A DNA stretch of 64,000 nt from Adiantum capillus-veneris. Lineage: Eukaryota; Streptophyta; Polypodiopsida; Polypodiales; Pteridaceae. The translations under genes were made by a program, and so were the position numbers. The notes under the pieces are model-generated. The model did not search any database. It was not told the origin of the DNA and worked only from the letters and a program-made list of their open reading frames with translations. The DNA lies in the NCBI GenBank assembly GCA_014529385.2, contig CM043958.1:118971018-119035017 (forward strand). The letters are read 5' to 3'. This document shows, piece by piece, positions 21,548 through 31,988 of the stretch; within the stretch, counting starts at the first letter, position 1, and each line of letters starts with the position of its first letter.

Positions 21548-21808
21548 CAAATCACTTCTAGGCCATGCAACAAAACTGTTTTTCACCTGTTCAGAGGCGT
21601 CATTTTGTCATTCTCGGAAGGAAACATGAGGCACAGGAGCATCCTTCCCATCATATACTTCCACCACAGCAACAGAGAAGCATCCAGTCATCAATCTTCT
21701 CCCATCAAGCTTGGCCAAAATTTAAGTCTTGTCTATTTTTCCACTACCAACCGCGTCTCCATTGTAAATGAATTCAACATAAGCACCAACATCAATTTTC
21801 TTGGCCAT
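21548..21808 (-). pseudogene. First recognised exon of the unknown gene
   Basis: Begins ATG GCC at 21808 and reads MAKKIDVGAYVEFIYNGD, LDGRRLMTGCFSVAVVEV and VKNSFVAWPRSDL, ending at a G|GTAATT donor. Two in-frame stops (TAA, TGA) interrupt it. An acceptor-like AG just before the ATG leaves open an earlier exon. Confidence 0.45.
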
Positions 21809-21981
21809 CTTTTGCTTTAGTTGTGAATGCAAATATCAAATTCTCTGGAGGATCAACAAAAAAGAAAAACTCTATTCAGGTATCTCAATATTTGTAAAAC
21901 CTTATTTTACTTGTAAACCTTCTCTCACTTTGCTCATTTACCATCATCTCACTGAATCAACTCTTCTCCATCAATGTGTTT

Positions 21982-21988
21982 CCCACTA

Positions 21989-22045
<57 letters not shown>
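21982..22045. repeat. (CT)n microsatellite
   Basis: About 30 CT units, followed by a degenerate pyrimidine-rich tract to about 22320 with a second run at 22171-22201. Confidence 0.95.
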
Positions 22046-22047
<2 letters not shown>

Positions 22048-22382
22048 ATCTCCCTCCCCTTGGCTCTCTTCTTCTCTCTTGCCACCCCTCTATTTAGATA
22101 TTTCTATATCTCTCTAGCTCCAAAGCCACCCCTCTATTTAGCTCTCTCTATATCTCTCTAGTTCCCAAGCTCCCCACCTCTCTCTCTCTCTCTCTCTCTC
22201 TACCTCTCACGTTCTCTTTCCCTCTCTTAACTATTGCGCATACTCTTCCTCTATCTATCTCTCTATATCCCTTCATCCATCACCCTCTATTCCTCAATAT
22301 CTCTCTCTCACCTCTTTTCACGATCATCATTGATAGTGAGTGAGCGCTAGCGCTCAATCTCCATGATGAGAGTTAAAGGAGA

Positions 22383-22384
<2 letters not shown>

Positions 22385-22454
<70 letters not shown>
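22385..22454. repeat. (GA)n microsatellite
   Basis: About 35 GA units. Confidence 0.95.
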
Positions 22455-22458
<4 letters not shown>

Positions 22459-22461
22459 GAA

Positions 22462-22648
22462 GAGGAGAGGGTGAAAGAGGGAGGGAGAATAACCATGATA
22501 ACCATCTCCGTGTGTAAATATAGCCGCTGAGTCTCAAAGATGTTTAAAGACTTCTATGGAGAGGGTGAAAGAGGGAGGGAGAATAACCATGATAACCATC
22601 TCCGTGTGTAAATATAGCCGCTGAGTCTCAAAGATGTTTAAAAACCTC
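22462..22648. repeat. 93-bp tandem duplication
   Basis: The block containing gggagggagaataaccatg and ccgctgagtctcaaag occurs twice, 93 bp apart (for example aaccatgata at 22491 and 22584), nearly identical. Confidence 0.85.
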
Positions 22649-22671
22649 TATGATTTCCTCTTTCCGTATTA

Positions 22672-22674
<3 letters not shown>

Positions 22675-22745
<71 letters not shown>

Positions 22746-22784
22746 CTCTCTCTCTCTCTCCCCCCCCCCCCCCTCCCCCCCCCC
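22675..22784. repeat. (CT)n followed by poly-C
   Basis: About 42 CT units with one CG variant, then 13 C, a T and 10 C. ORFs read through this are low-complexity artefacts. Confidence 0.95.
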
Positions 22785-23104
22785 TCGCGGCATTTGCTTT
22801 CAACTTGCCTATCTTGTTCCACCCTAATCTAGGCGCTAGAGCCTAATGAAAGATTTTTGCATGAGACAGGAAGAGATAAAGAAGCTGATAGATGGAGAGT
22901 TGACGTACCTAGAAGAGTAGAGAGTCAAAGAGGGAGGGAGAAATCCTCTCCTTGCTTGCCCTTTCAATCTCCCCAACTCGCATAAATGTCTCCTAGGCAC
23001 TAGCACCCATTAATTGCATGAGAGAAAGAGAGCCGTAGGAGGCAAGGAAAAAAGTTGAAAAAGCAATGTTGCTTTTAATAATAAAAAACAAGCAATTTTG
23101 TAAC

Positions 23105-23157
23105 CGTCTCTCTCTCTCTCTCTCTCTCTTCTTCCTTCTCAGAGAGAGAGTGGGGAG

Positions 23158-23242
<85 letters not shown>
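23105..23242. repeat. (CT)n then (GA)n, inverted microsatellite pair
   Basis: CT run at 23108-23129 and a GA run of about 80 bp at 23160-23242, separated by about 30 bp; together they could form a hairpin. Confidence 0.9.
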
Positions 23243-23243
<1 letters not shown>

Positions 23244-23339
23244 TAAGATCAGTGTTCGCACAACCATATCCTAGGCGCTAGCGCCCAATATCCACATGAG
23301 AGAGTGAGAAAGATAGGAATCCTTAGTGCTCAAAAAAAT

Positions 23340-23590
23340 ATTTTTTTGAAAGCTTTACAAACCTACATATGTGAAACAACCGAGGTAAATTGACAAAATT
23401 TGAAGGTTTTTACATCAAATTTCACATTTTTAAAAACATTTTGTGGGTTTTCTCACCTTTAAATATAGAATTTAGAGGTAAATTTCAAAATTTGTAGGTG
23501 GGATTACACTAAACCTAGGTTTTTTTAGAGCACTAGATAGGATGCAAGGGAAAAGTTAATTGGATCTCTCAAAAAACAATTTAAAGAGCC

Positions 23591-23596
<6 letters not shown>
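23340..23596. other. AT-rich non-coding spacer
   Basis: Nothing recognised between the microsatellites. Confidence 0.4.

Positions 23597-23664
<68 letters not shown>
23597..23664. repeat. (GA)n microsatellite
   Basis: About 34 GA units. Confidence 0.95.
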
Positions 23665-23669
<5 letters not shown>

Positions 23670-24250
23670 GAAAAAGTGCTTTGTTGCAAAATTTGTCCAC
23701 ATAGAGAAGAGAGACGGGTAAGTTATAGAGAGTGAGGGAAAATATAAAGAGAGGGACAAAGGATAGAGTATATGCTAGAGATAAATAGATAGAGAATGAG
23801 GAGTAGAAGTGTAAGATAGAAAGAGTTAGGGTGAAGAATGGTGAGAGAGAGAAGAAAAAATATAAATGGAAGGGGAGAGTGAAAGAGAGAAAAAGGGTAA
23901 GAGAAAGAGTAATGGAGAGAAAAAGGGTTGGATAGAGAGAGATATTTAGAGAGAAACATGAGGGTAAGAGAAAGAGAGAGAAACACGAGGGTAATAGATA
24001 GAGAGAGTATAAAGGATGAGTGCAATAGAGAGAGAAATGAAAGTGAGGCGATAGAAAGAGAGCTGAAGAACAATTGAGGGATAGAGCTAGATATAGAGAT
24101 AAATTTATTAGAGAAAGGAGGGAAGAGGAGTCTCAGATAGTAATATAGGGGTAGGGGAAAAGGGAGAGAGAGTATGGGTATAGAAAAAGGGGATGAATGA
24201 AGATTTGAAGTTGGAGAGAGTGAGATAGAATTTAGGAGAGTGGGAGGGAG
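23665..24250. repeat. Degenerate purine-rich tract
   Basis: Long run of A/G-rich phrases such as gagagagaaaaagggtaag. The 256-codon minus-strand frame across it is Ser/Leu/Phe/Pro low complexity and is not a gene. Confidence 0.7.
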
Positions 24251-24566
24251 TGAGAAAAGGTCATATATAGGTGGGATAGACTGACATATGTATATAGGAG
24301 GAATTGATAATAATTGGGCCTCTAATTTCGATGCTCCAAGATATGTTTGATGGTAAAGTAACATAGATTGAGCTTTGTAATCTATATTTGAGTTACTCAA
24401 TTGCCTATAAATATAGGGTAAGGTGAAAGCTAAAACATACATAGATATCCATCTGCATCTACTAGATTTGTTGAGCAATGACTTCATCCTCATCGTTCAA
24501 GGTGATTTTTTTTTTTGATAATGTTAGCGGTGTCCTTTGTTGCTTGATTGCTAAGCAAGATTTTCT

Positions 24567-25124
24567 ATGGTGAATCTAGGGGACTACAAGGGTGGTGGTA
24601 ACAACAAGATGTTCGACATCATTTCTACTCCGGATGGAGACATTCAGACAGAGGTGAAAGATGGTGTGAAAGTAAGTTAGCAATTTCAATTTGTATTGTA
24701 TTCAACCTTGTCTTGAAAGTTTCCATTTTTCACACAAGAGTGTGAAAATGTACTCAACATCAAATGTGGGAATAGTAGAGTTGTCTGACAGCTCCGTTGA
24801 AGAACAAGAAGGTTTTGCTGCTGAAAATTCACCCGGTAAAACTTTTTTTGTCATAAAGGAACGCCAAGCAATTTTGGAGAAGAAGAAACCGAAAACAAAA
24901 AAAATTTGGGCAGGTTTTGACCAAGTGGAAAAAACACAAAGTACATTAGACTATATTGCATTAAATAGCCACAAGTACCCCAACTTAAGATGAATGATCT
25001 CTAGATGTTCAATTAAGAAGCGCGTTGATGAAGTTCCACAGACGTACAATGGGATTGTGTTTATGAGCTCAGTGTTGTGCCGGATGGCATCCCAAAAATG
25101 TTCGGGATGGATCAAAAGTATGAT
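24567..25124 (+). pseudogene. MULE-like transposase gene, 5' part (split by CACTA)
   Basis: The first exon starts at ATG 24567 (MVNLGDYKGGGNNKMF) and ends near 24671 at AA|GTAAGT. The next block reads VGIVELSDSSVEEQEG, GKTFFVIKERQAILEKKK and STLDYIALNSHKYPNLR, followed by TGA, then KKRVDEVPQTYN and VVPDGIPKMFGMDQKYD. At 25124 the CACTA begins. Joining across the CACTA (one copy of gat) keeps the frame: DQKYD then GHCWAKPTHSRMRYP from 41718. One stop and one frameshift are present. The family call rests on the downstream zinc-finger and knuckle motifs. Confidence 0.55.
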
Positions 25125-25240
25125 CACTACAAGAGGTACTTCACATTAGCGACGCTCGTAGTGCGACACTCAAAAGTGAAAATCCATGGCGTCGCTATTT
25201 TCTTTGTTACATAGCGACGCTCATAGCGACGTCGACAGGG
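25125..25240 (+). repeat. Left TIR and subterminal repeats of the CACTA
   Basis: CACTACAAGAGG followed by agcgacgctcgtagtgcgac, cgtcgctatttt and agcgacgctcatagcgacg. Such motifs bind the TNPA-type protein in En/Spm; binding here is inferred. Confidence 0.85.
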
Positions 25241-25320
25241 GTAAAAAATAAACCGAGAGCACCAAAAACTCAGATCTCAGATCTGAGTTTTGACGCTCAA
25301 GCGAAAGAGGCCCAACTTGC

Positions 25321-25465
25321 GCTCTCCCTCTCTCTCTCTTTCTTCCCCCCCCCCCCCCCCCCCCTTCCACAAATAAATACACACACACACACACACAAAA
25401 AGAGGAGAGGAAAGAGAGCTAGGTATGCTCCTTCCCTCTCCTCTCTCTCATGTTCCCTTACCCTC

Positions 25466-25524
<59 letters not shown>

Positions 25525-25531
25525 TTGTGTC

Positions 25532-25563
<32 letters not shown>

Positions 25564-25659
25564 CATAAACAAAACACACATACACACACACATACATGCA
25601 TAAACAAAGAATGCATACACACACACATTGAGAGAGAGAGAGATAAAGTAAAGATAGAG

Positions 25660-25710
<51 letters not shown>

Positions 25711-25790
25711 GAAAGAGAGGGGGAGAAGACGGAAAGAGAGAAGCAAGGGGAGAAAACAAAGAGAGAGAGAGAGATAGATAAAAAAGTAGA
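25321..25790. repeat. Compound microsatellite inside the CACTA
   Basis: CT run, 20 C (25345-25364), CA repeats (25379-25397, 25500-25523), GA repeats (25535-25562, 25660-25702) and mixed CA/TA. The minus-strand frames over it are low-complexity artefacts. Confidence 0.9.
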
Positions 25791-25804
25791 AAAAATATGA
25801 AATG

Positions 25805-26345
25805 AAATGTTATATTAAGATTTAGGGTTATGTTAGATTTAAAATTACATTTAATTAAAATTAAGTTAGATTAAGATCTAAAATTAAGTTAGATTACACT
25901 TAACTTATATTTAAAATTTATGCTAAATTTAAAATTAGGTTAGATTTGAGATTAGGTTAAGATTTAATTTAGATTTAAGATTAGGTTATATTACATTTAG
26001 GTTTAGGTTAGATTTATGTTTATGTTGAGTTTAAGACTATGTTAGATTTATATTTTACATTAGATTTAAAATTAGGACAAGATTCAAGATTAGCTAACTT
26101 AGATTTAAGTTAGATTACATTTAGGTTTAGGATTTAAGATTGGATTAGATTTAGGTTTATGTTGAGTTTAAGATTATATTAGATTTGGATTTAAGATTAT
26201 ATTAGATTTAGATTTAAGTTAGATTACATTTAGGTTTATGTTAGATTTAAGATTAAATTAGATTTAGGTTTATGTTGAGTTTAAGATCGATTAGATTAGA
26301 TCTAGATTTATGTTAGATTTAAGATTAGATTAGATTTAGGTTAGA
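25805..26345. repeat. TTAGATTTA-type degenerate minisatellite
   Basis: About 540 bp built from short variants of ttaggtttagatt and gattaggttagattt with an irregular period of about 12-25 bases; a few more copies at 26420-26460. Not the plant telomere unit. Confidence 0.75.
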
Positions 26346-26512
26346 TTTTAGGGCATGCCAATGAGACACCTATTAACTCACCCACTAACCATGTTCAATT
26401 AGCTCAGAATCACGATATGTTCAATTAGGTTAGATTTAAAATTAGATTTTGGATTTAGTTTTTATATTAAAGTCTACCTTCGGGATTATGGAAAAAAATT
26501 AGAGTTAGGCGA

Positions 26513-26872
26513 ATGAATGATCCCTCTCTTCCTCTCTACGGATGCGACCTTAAGTTAGAAAGCTTTCAACGGCATGATACTCAGATTGGAGGCCAACATG
26601 TAATGTGCGAAGTAATCCCTCGAACAAGGATCTACTGTGAAGAGATGTTAAGATGCTATGAATTGCTACAGCTAGAGAAGAGGCAAAGGGGTTTTGTCCA
26701 CTACATGCACTATCATGTAGACGCAGGAGTGTAGATTTCTCGTACCCACAAATACAGGCATTGACCAATAAAGACGAGATTAACCCGATGGTTTTGATCT
26801 CCGTGCACTTCTAGACCGAGGTGTGTGGGGATCAGCCATGACTAGAGAATGTGAGACAGTTTATAGTGTGAA

Positions 26873-26922
<50 letters not shown>

Positions 26923-27481
26923 GGAGGATGACAATAGAAGATTAAATTTATGTCCAGGTTATAAGGTTTTTACATTCATTATGAGTAGTGACGAGGATGT
27001 GGAGCCATCCAACCGAAACACCTATCTCTCAACAAGGATCTTATGTCCTTGTAATCAATGCAAGCATGCTGTACGACGGACAAGACGCGTTTCTTTGCAA
27101 CAAGTTTGCGAATTTGCGAGTTTGATCCATCTATTATAGATCGAGTTATTGCCAATTATAACTCGTCGGACTATGACGCTAGCCAACAGGCAGCAACTTG
27201 CAACCCAATAGACGTGTGCGCAGGCGCTTTGGTCAAGTAGCATACGTGAGGTTGCAAGATGTAGCCTCTGACAGCTTGGAGGATGACCATGCAGACCACA
27301 TTCCCAACAAGGAAATGTTTGAGCCCGAGATCAATAAAATGGTCGAGACGATCATGGATTCAAAAAGTATTATCTATGATGATATGCAAAGTGAAGCCGA
27401 TACGTTATGTGTATACATGCAGGGCTTCAAACAAGAGGATATAGAGCATGTGTCACATGTGGACCTAAACTTAATGCACGT
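26513..27481 (+). pseudogene. CACTA TNP2-type transposase, N-terminal part
   Basis: The frame from 26921 holds ILCPCNQCKHAVRRT, resembling the Cys motif of the transposase-associated domain at the N terminus of plant CACTA transposases. After a frame change, 27198-27481 reads LQDVASDSLEDDHADHIP and YDDMQSEADTLCVYMQGF. An earlier frame (26513-26734, MNDPSLPLYGCDLKL) may be an upstream exon; I do not recognise it. The coding sequence is cut at 27482 by the Ty3 element and resumes at 36903, but the catalytic core expected between is absent. Confidence 0.55.
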
Positions 27482-29199
27482 TGTCAAAGAGTTGGCGGTC
27501 TTGTTAGGAAGGCGCCGGGCCTCTAGCTGTGAGGGTTTGTGGGGAGACTGTGTAGCTTTTCACTTAAGCAAGCTTAGTGTTTGTAGCAAATTCATTGTGT
27601 GTAGCCATTGGAATCTCACACGCAGACACACACAAACGCACACGTGAAACCCTCAAAACAAGAAAAAGTTATAAACATCAAGGCTTTGATCGTATCTAAT
27701 CAAAGGTAGGATGAAAGGGTTCACTGATGCATTTATAATAGCAAGTCGTTGTGCTCCAAATAGACTGCAAATGGTTCTTTGAAACTGTAACTTAGTGCTT
27801 ACAAAGATGTAGATATTTTGCCTAGCGATAGGAATGAGCCGTGTATACAAGTATTCTTGGTTCATAGTAATATTAAGAAGCAAGACTCAACCCCTAGAGG
27901 AGAATAAATATGTGCACATCGAAAGAATTAGAGTAGTCTAGTAGTGGCAAAATAAGAGGAAGTGGAGAAAGAAGAATCTCTTGCAGTCTTTCCGGCCCAA
28001 AGAGAAACACAATTCTCTGTTGGAAGTGGATTTTACGGCTAATACAAACGTTAATTCTAATATGTTGCACAAAATGAAAGGGTTGAAAAGTTACACCATT
28101 GGGGTTATTCATCTAAGAAAGCTCAGAAAGTAGTCCAAACAATGGAGGAGAGAGACAATCAACACACAAAGACCCACACAAGCTTTATCCAAAGAAGTGA
28201 AGCACACCTTAAGACTTGTGATATTGTAGCCAACTTGATGAAGTAGATGATGCGTAGTAGTCCCCAACACCGTTTGCAAGCCACCAACAATGCATCTTTA
28301 TTGAAGAAAGAAGGTTACATAGAGTGTATGAGTATTACAAGTGAGGAGATAGAAGGCTTGAGGCATGAAGTAGCAAGCTCAAGATGTGTTGGGCTGAAAT
28401 TGAGAGAAATTTTTCCTCACGGAGATGGCTAGGAGGTTGGGTGATGGCTTGATAGAGTGGCTTGATTATGGGGATTGCTTGAGCGCTTGGTTGCTTGATG
28501 GTTTTCTTCCTGATCAAGTGAGGAGTAAAAGGCTCTTTTTATAGGTGAAATTGCCTCTTGAAGAAGATATTTGCTTAGAAATATCCAAGGGATTTTTTGC
28601 GACAAGTGTCTCCCTTTTCAAAAATATCTTGAAATTATCTTCAAAGTTTCTAGATCTTTCTCTTCAAGAAATTTCTAGAGGTTCTTCTAGATCTTTCTAG
28701 AGGTTCTTCTAGATCTTTCTCCAAATATCTTCTCCTTGCCGCCATAAGCCTCCAAGAGTAGCTTTATAAAAAATTGAGAGAGAGCTTAGCATACATCATG
28801 GATGACATCAAACAAACTCGTAACCACTTTCTAAGGGATTTTTCTAGGTCCATAATCACTCCAAAGTGCACCTACTATGTGTAGAATGACACCTCATGGG
28901 GTATACTATGACTAAGGCCACTTTTGGCCATGCTATACATGTCATATGCCACCTAGGATGCCTAGTAGATAGGAGGTAAGTTTTATAGGCTCATTTCATC
29001 ATCGCTCCAAGAAGACATTCACAAAGAAGCCCGGGATCGAAGCCCATTCCAGCAAGAGTGACACATCAGACTTCGACTAGCTTTTTGCATGCTACATAGA
29101 AAATGCATATACTCATGCATACTTAAGGTATACACATAAAATCCATAATATTGTAGGGCTTAGCTTCCGTTCCCACCATGCATGTTCCACGGCATGACA
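27482..29199 (-). repeat. 3' LTR of the nested Ty3 element
   Basis: 1718 bp, TGTC...GACA, partner of 35181-36898. Minus-strand TATAAAAA at 28536-28543. Short repeats of gttcttctagatctttc at 28682-28725. Confidence 0.95.
28536..28543 (-). promoter_or_regulatory. Putative TATA box in LTR (3' copy)
   Basis: TATAAAAA in a CCTATAAAAAGAGCC context on the minus strand, conserved in the 5' LTR at 36235-36242, where it would drive element transcription. Confidence 0.5.
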
Positions 29200-31655
29200 T
29201 CCACCCCCTCTAAACCTGCACATCCTCCGGTATGTGCCACAGCCAATGTTTGCACGTTCGACTCTCTTGGAGTTTCTTCTTCTTCATCTTCACTTGGTGA
29301 TTCCAAACCTTCATTCTCGCTTACTTGATCAGTCGGATGACTATCCTCTCTTATTTTGAATACCTTGATTCTCTTTCCTGCAATGGGTATCTTTTTTTCT
29401 GTTCCATGCAATTCAGCCAGGGTGTAAGTGGCATTGTCATGTACATACTTGACTATATACGGTCCAAACCATCTTTTTGAAACCTTTCGCATGACAGAAT
29501 GCTGATTATCAAGACTACTGTCATACACTAAAACCCAATCTCCTTGCTTAATTTCCTTCGTTCTTAGCCTGTGTCGTTTATCAAAGTAGTCCTTGCTTTT
29601 CAATCTAGCATTCTTCAATCTTTCTTTTGCAACCTCAATGTCTTCAGGCCTTCTTTTTAGCTGTCCTATACGCAAGGCAAGGAGCTCTTCTTTGCTAAGC
29701 CCATCTTGCCAAGGTAGCACATTCCATGTGGGAATGGTCTCTTCAATGGGCATTATAGGCTTTTGACCATACATCAATTCTGTAGGCATGTAGCCCGTTA
29801 CTGAGCTGTGTGTCGTGCGATTGGCCCATAGAGCATATGGCAGTAGTTTTGGCCACTCACTAATTCTCCCTTCACAAGCTTTAGCCAAGGCTTTGATGAT
29901 TGGCGGATGCCCTCTTTCACTTTTGCCGTTGCCTTCCGGATTGTAAGCAGTGGTAAGGGAAAGCTTGATTCCTATCCTGGAAAAGAATTCCCTTGCTTCC
30001 TCGACATCCAGCTCTCCTCTATCTGCAGTTATCTTTCCCACACAACCATAGCGGCTGATTATATCCTCAAGGAGAAATTTACATACTGCCTCTGTAGTCT
30101 TTGTCCTTAAAGCTCGCCCTTCAACCTGATTAGTCAAGTCTTCTCTTGCAAGAACCAAGTACCTCATCTGCCAGAGTCCTAAAGGCATGGTGACTAGATC
30201 CACAACCCATTTATAGTGCATGGCTAGTGGATATGTAGGGTGCAATCCATCACGATGTCGGACATTTGAATACATTTGACATGTTACACATGATTCCACA
30301 AAGTGGGATACATCCTTGTACATACCTTTCCACCAATACCTTTCCTCTAGCTTTGAAAAGGTTGCCCACACCCCATAGTGTCCAGCCCATAGGTTCTCAT
30401 GAAACTCCTGCATGAGCTTTACCTGACTCTGTTTGTTACATACTACCCTTTGTGGTATAGCACTCTTCTGTTTTGGATGTTTCCATAAGTAACCATCCTG
30501 CAGAAAATACCCATATGCTTTTCTGCGTATCCTCTTAAACTCATGCTCAGACCAATCACCCTCTTTTGTTAAAGTGCTCAAGTAACGACCAATAAGCAAC
30601 CAATCTCCTTCATACCCATCTTCTAAAAACAACTCAAGTGCACTAGGTGTGCCAACATCATTATGCTCAACATGATTAATGGAGTAGAAATTTGTGCCTA
30701 CATCTTCACTATCATCTACCATGTCTTGCTCATCCTCATACCTTGCCCTTGACAGCATATCCGCTACCGGGTTGTCTTTTCCTGCAATATGCTTGAACTC
30801 AGGATTCAAGGACTTAATGTAGGCAATCCATCTTAGCATGGCAATGTTTGGTGTTGAGCCGCTTGTAATCATTCCAAGGAGTGGCAGACAATCTGTTTCC
30901 ACAACCACATATGCTCCAATCAAGTACTCCTTCTCACTCTTTGGTGCTGTAACCATGCCCCACAACTCCCGTTTTACCTGTGGGTAGTTCCTTTGTCGAG
31001 TACTTAGAACCTTGGCTCCAAACCTTACCACATACCTATGTCCCTCTCCATCATCCTGCCCTATTGCCCATCCAATTCCTGTCGGACTTGTATCTACTGT
31101 CACTATTACTGGCTTTCCACACTCATAGTTTACCTTTCTTAAAGCTGGTTCTTGTTGTAGTAAATCCTTTAGCTTTCTCATAGCCCTTGCTTGTGCGTCT
31201 CCCCAATGAAACTTTTGGTTTTTCCTTAACAACTGATACAAAGGATCTGCTACATGTGCATAATGTGGGATCCATATAACATAAAACACACATGCACCAA
31301 GAAATCTACGAACTTCACTCACAGATATGCATACCTTCTTCATCTTTTGAATTGCATCAATTTTTGCTGGACAAGGTCGTCTCCCATTGGGGCCACACAT
31401 GTGCCCAACAATCAACACCTCTTTCACTCCAAACACAGACTTCTGTCCTGAGAGGGTAAGGTTTACCTCTTCGAGTCTGGATAGGATCTTGTCACAATCA
31501 TTTATGTGTTGTGCCACAAAGTTGCGGCACCCCTTAGAATCCAAAGCTTCATCTTTATTACTTTCTTCACATCCTTTGATAGGAACATCGTCAAGAAAAG
31601 GCATAGTTACTTGGGGAATAAAGTCACGTAAAACCTTATTCATACCATTCATCAT
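29160..31655 (-). pseudogene. Pol: RT palm/thumb, RNase H and integrase of the nested Ty3 element
   Basis: 831 codons. RT catalytic box TMPFLDDVPIKG at about residue 20, then SEVRRFLGACVFYVIWIP (thumb). RNase H: VTVDTSPTGIGWAIGQ, YPQVKRELWGM and VVVETDCLPLLGM, keeping Asp, Glu and Asp. Integrase: HENLWAGHYG and CVTC (HHCC), WVVDLVTMPLG, KITADRGELD and GNGKSERGHPP, so the D, D and E catalytic residues are all present. The C-terminal domain has SKRWFGPYIVKYV and TYTLAELHGTEKK. The last 40 codons extend into the LTR. A TAG (N-TAG-V) just upstream cuts it off from the RT fingers. Function would need readthrough or help in trans. Confidence 0.85.
29200..29215 (-). other. Polypurine tract of the nested Ty3 element
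   Basis: Minus strand GTTTAGAGGGGGTGGA immediately before the 3' LTR. Confidence 0.7.
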
Positions 31656-31664
31656 ATGTGCAAC

Positions 31665-31988
31665 CTAATTGGTTGCACCCTGTGGTAAGGTACACATCCT
31701 CACCAAACCCAAAGGTGTCCTCATGGTAGTCAGATCCCTGCTTTCCATTTCTAGTTGGAATTGATCATACCTTGAGTACAAATCTCCCATAGAATATATT
31801 GCCCTTCCTGCAAATGCTTCTGCAAACTCATCCACAATTGGACCTGTACCCATATTCCTGATTGTGATTGTTGATCGGCTGCATATCTTGGATGAAGCGC
31901 AAAGCTCCATTCTTCTTTGGTACTGTGAACCACCTGTTTGAGTATGGAGCACATGAAGGCTCCAAAATACCCATCTTGATCTTCTCAT
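31665..31988 (-). pseudogene. RT fingers/palm segment, frame-shifted part
   Basis: Within this frame, from about 31880 down, the protein reads IVDEFAEAFAGRAIY, DLYSRYDQFQLEME (RT motif A, D-x-Y-S-x-Y-x-Q) and RMCTLPQGATN (motif B). A TAG then separates it from VAHMMNGMNKVLRD at 31655. The first residues of the frame are the shadow of the preceding frame, so a frameshift lies near 31870, inside QPINNHN. Confidence 0.8.

Larger units (their letters stand above)
16568..21808 (-). pseudogene. Decayed multi-exon gene of unknown function
   Basis: Several minus-strand open blocks are joined by good splice sites. Clearest: 20477-20587 ends in ACAA|GTAAGT and joins 20391 after CCGATGTAG, phase preserved, giving VVVDSSNEADMLSIV then RINKLNEMGCVATSY. 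Also 17039-17146 (donor G|GTAAGTT) joins 16960 after TTGTTGCAG, giving LELPLITIPLT then ANGGECIQILHLGSDK. Other blocks hold MAKKIDVGAYVEFIYNGD (21808), LCGKMLYTWDGNHR (about 20700) and VARNFKGRVYQDLPW (about 19200). In-frame stops in at least four blocks and a frame change near 20950 show decay. WDGNHR recalls ParB-like folds, but I cannot name the family. Retained introns argue against a retrocopy. Confidence 0.55.

Noticed and set aside
22628-22846. Open frames on both strands over the CT/GA arrays (also 23066-23281, 23556-23759, 21801-22161, 56142-56419)
   Set aside because: Alternating Ser-Leu or Arg-Glu dipeptides come only from the dinucleotide repeats; no protein-like part.
23723-24493. 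256-codon minus-strand frame
   Set aside because: Translation of a purine-rich tract (Ser/Leu/Phe/Ile/Pro only); no motif, no codon signal.
25297-25759. Two long minus-strand frames over mixed CA/GA/CT repeats
   Set aside because: Low-complexity Cys/Val and Arg/Glu runs from microsatellites.
25805-26345. Interstitial telomere repeat
   Set aside because: Units are TTAGATTTA-like and irregular, not TTTAGGG tandem copies.
27653-28112. Small frames repeated at 35352-35811
   Set aside because: Duplicated only because both are inside the two LTRs; no start context, no motif.
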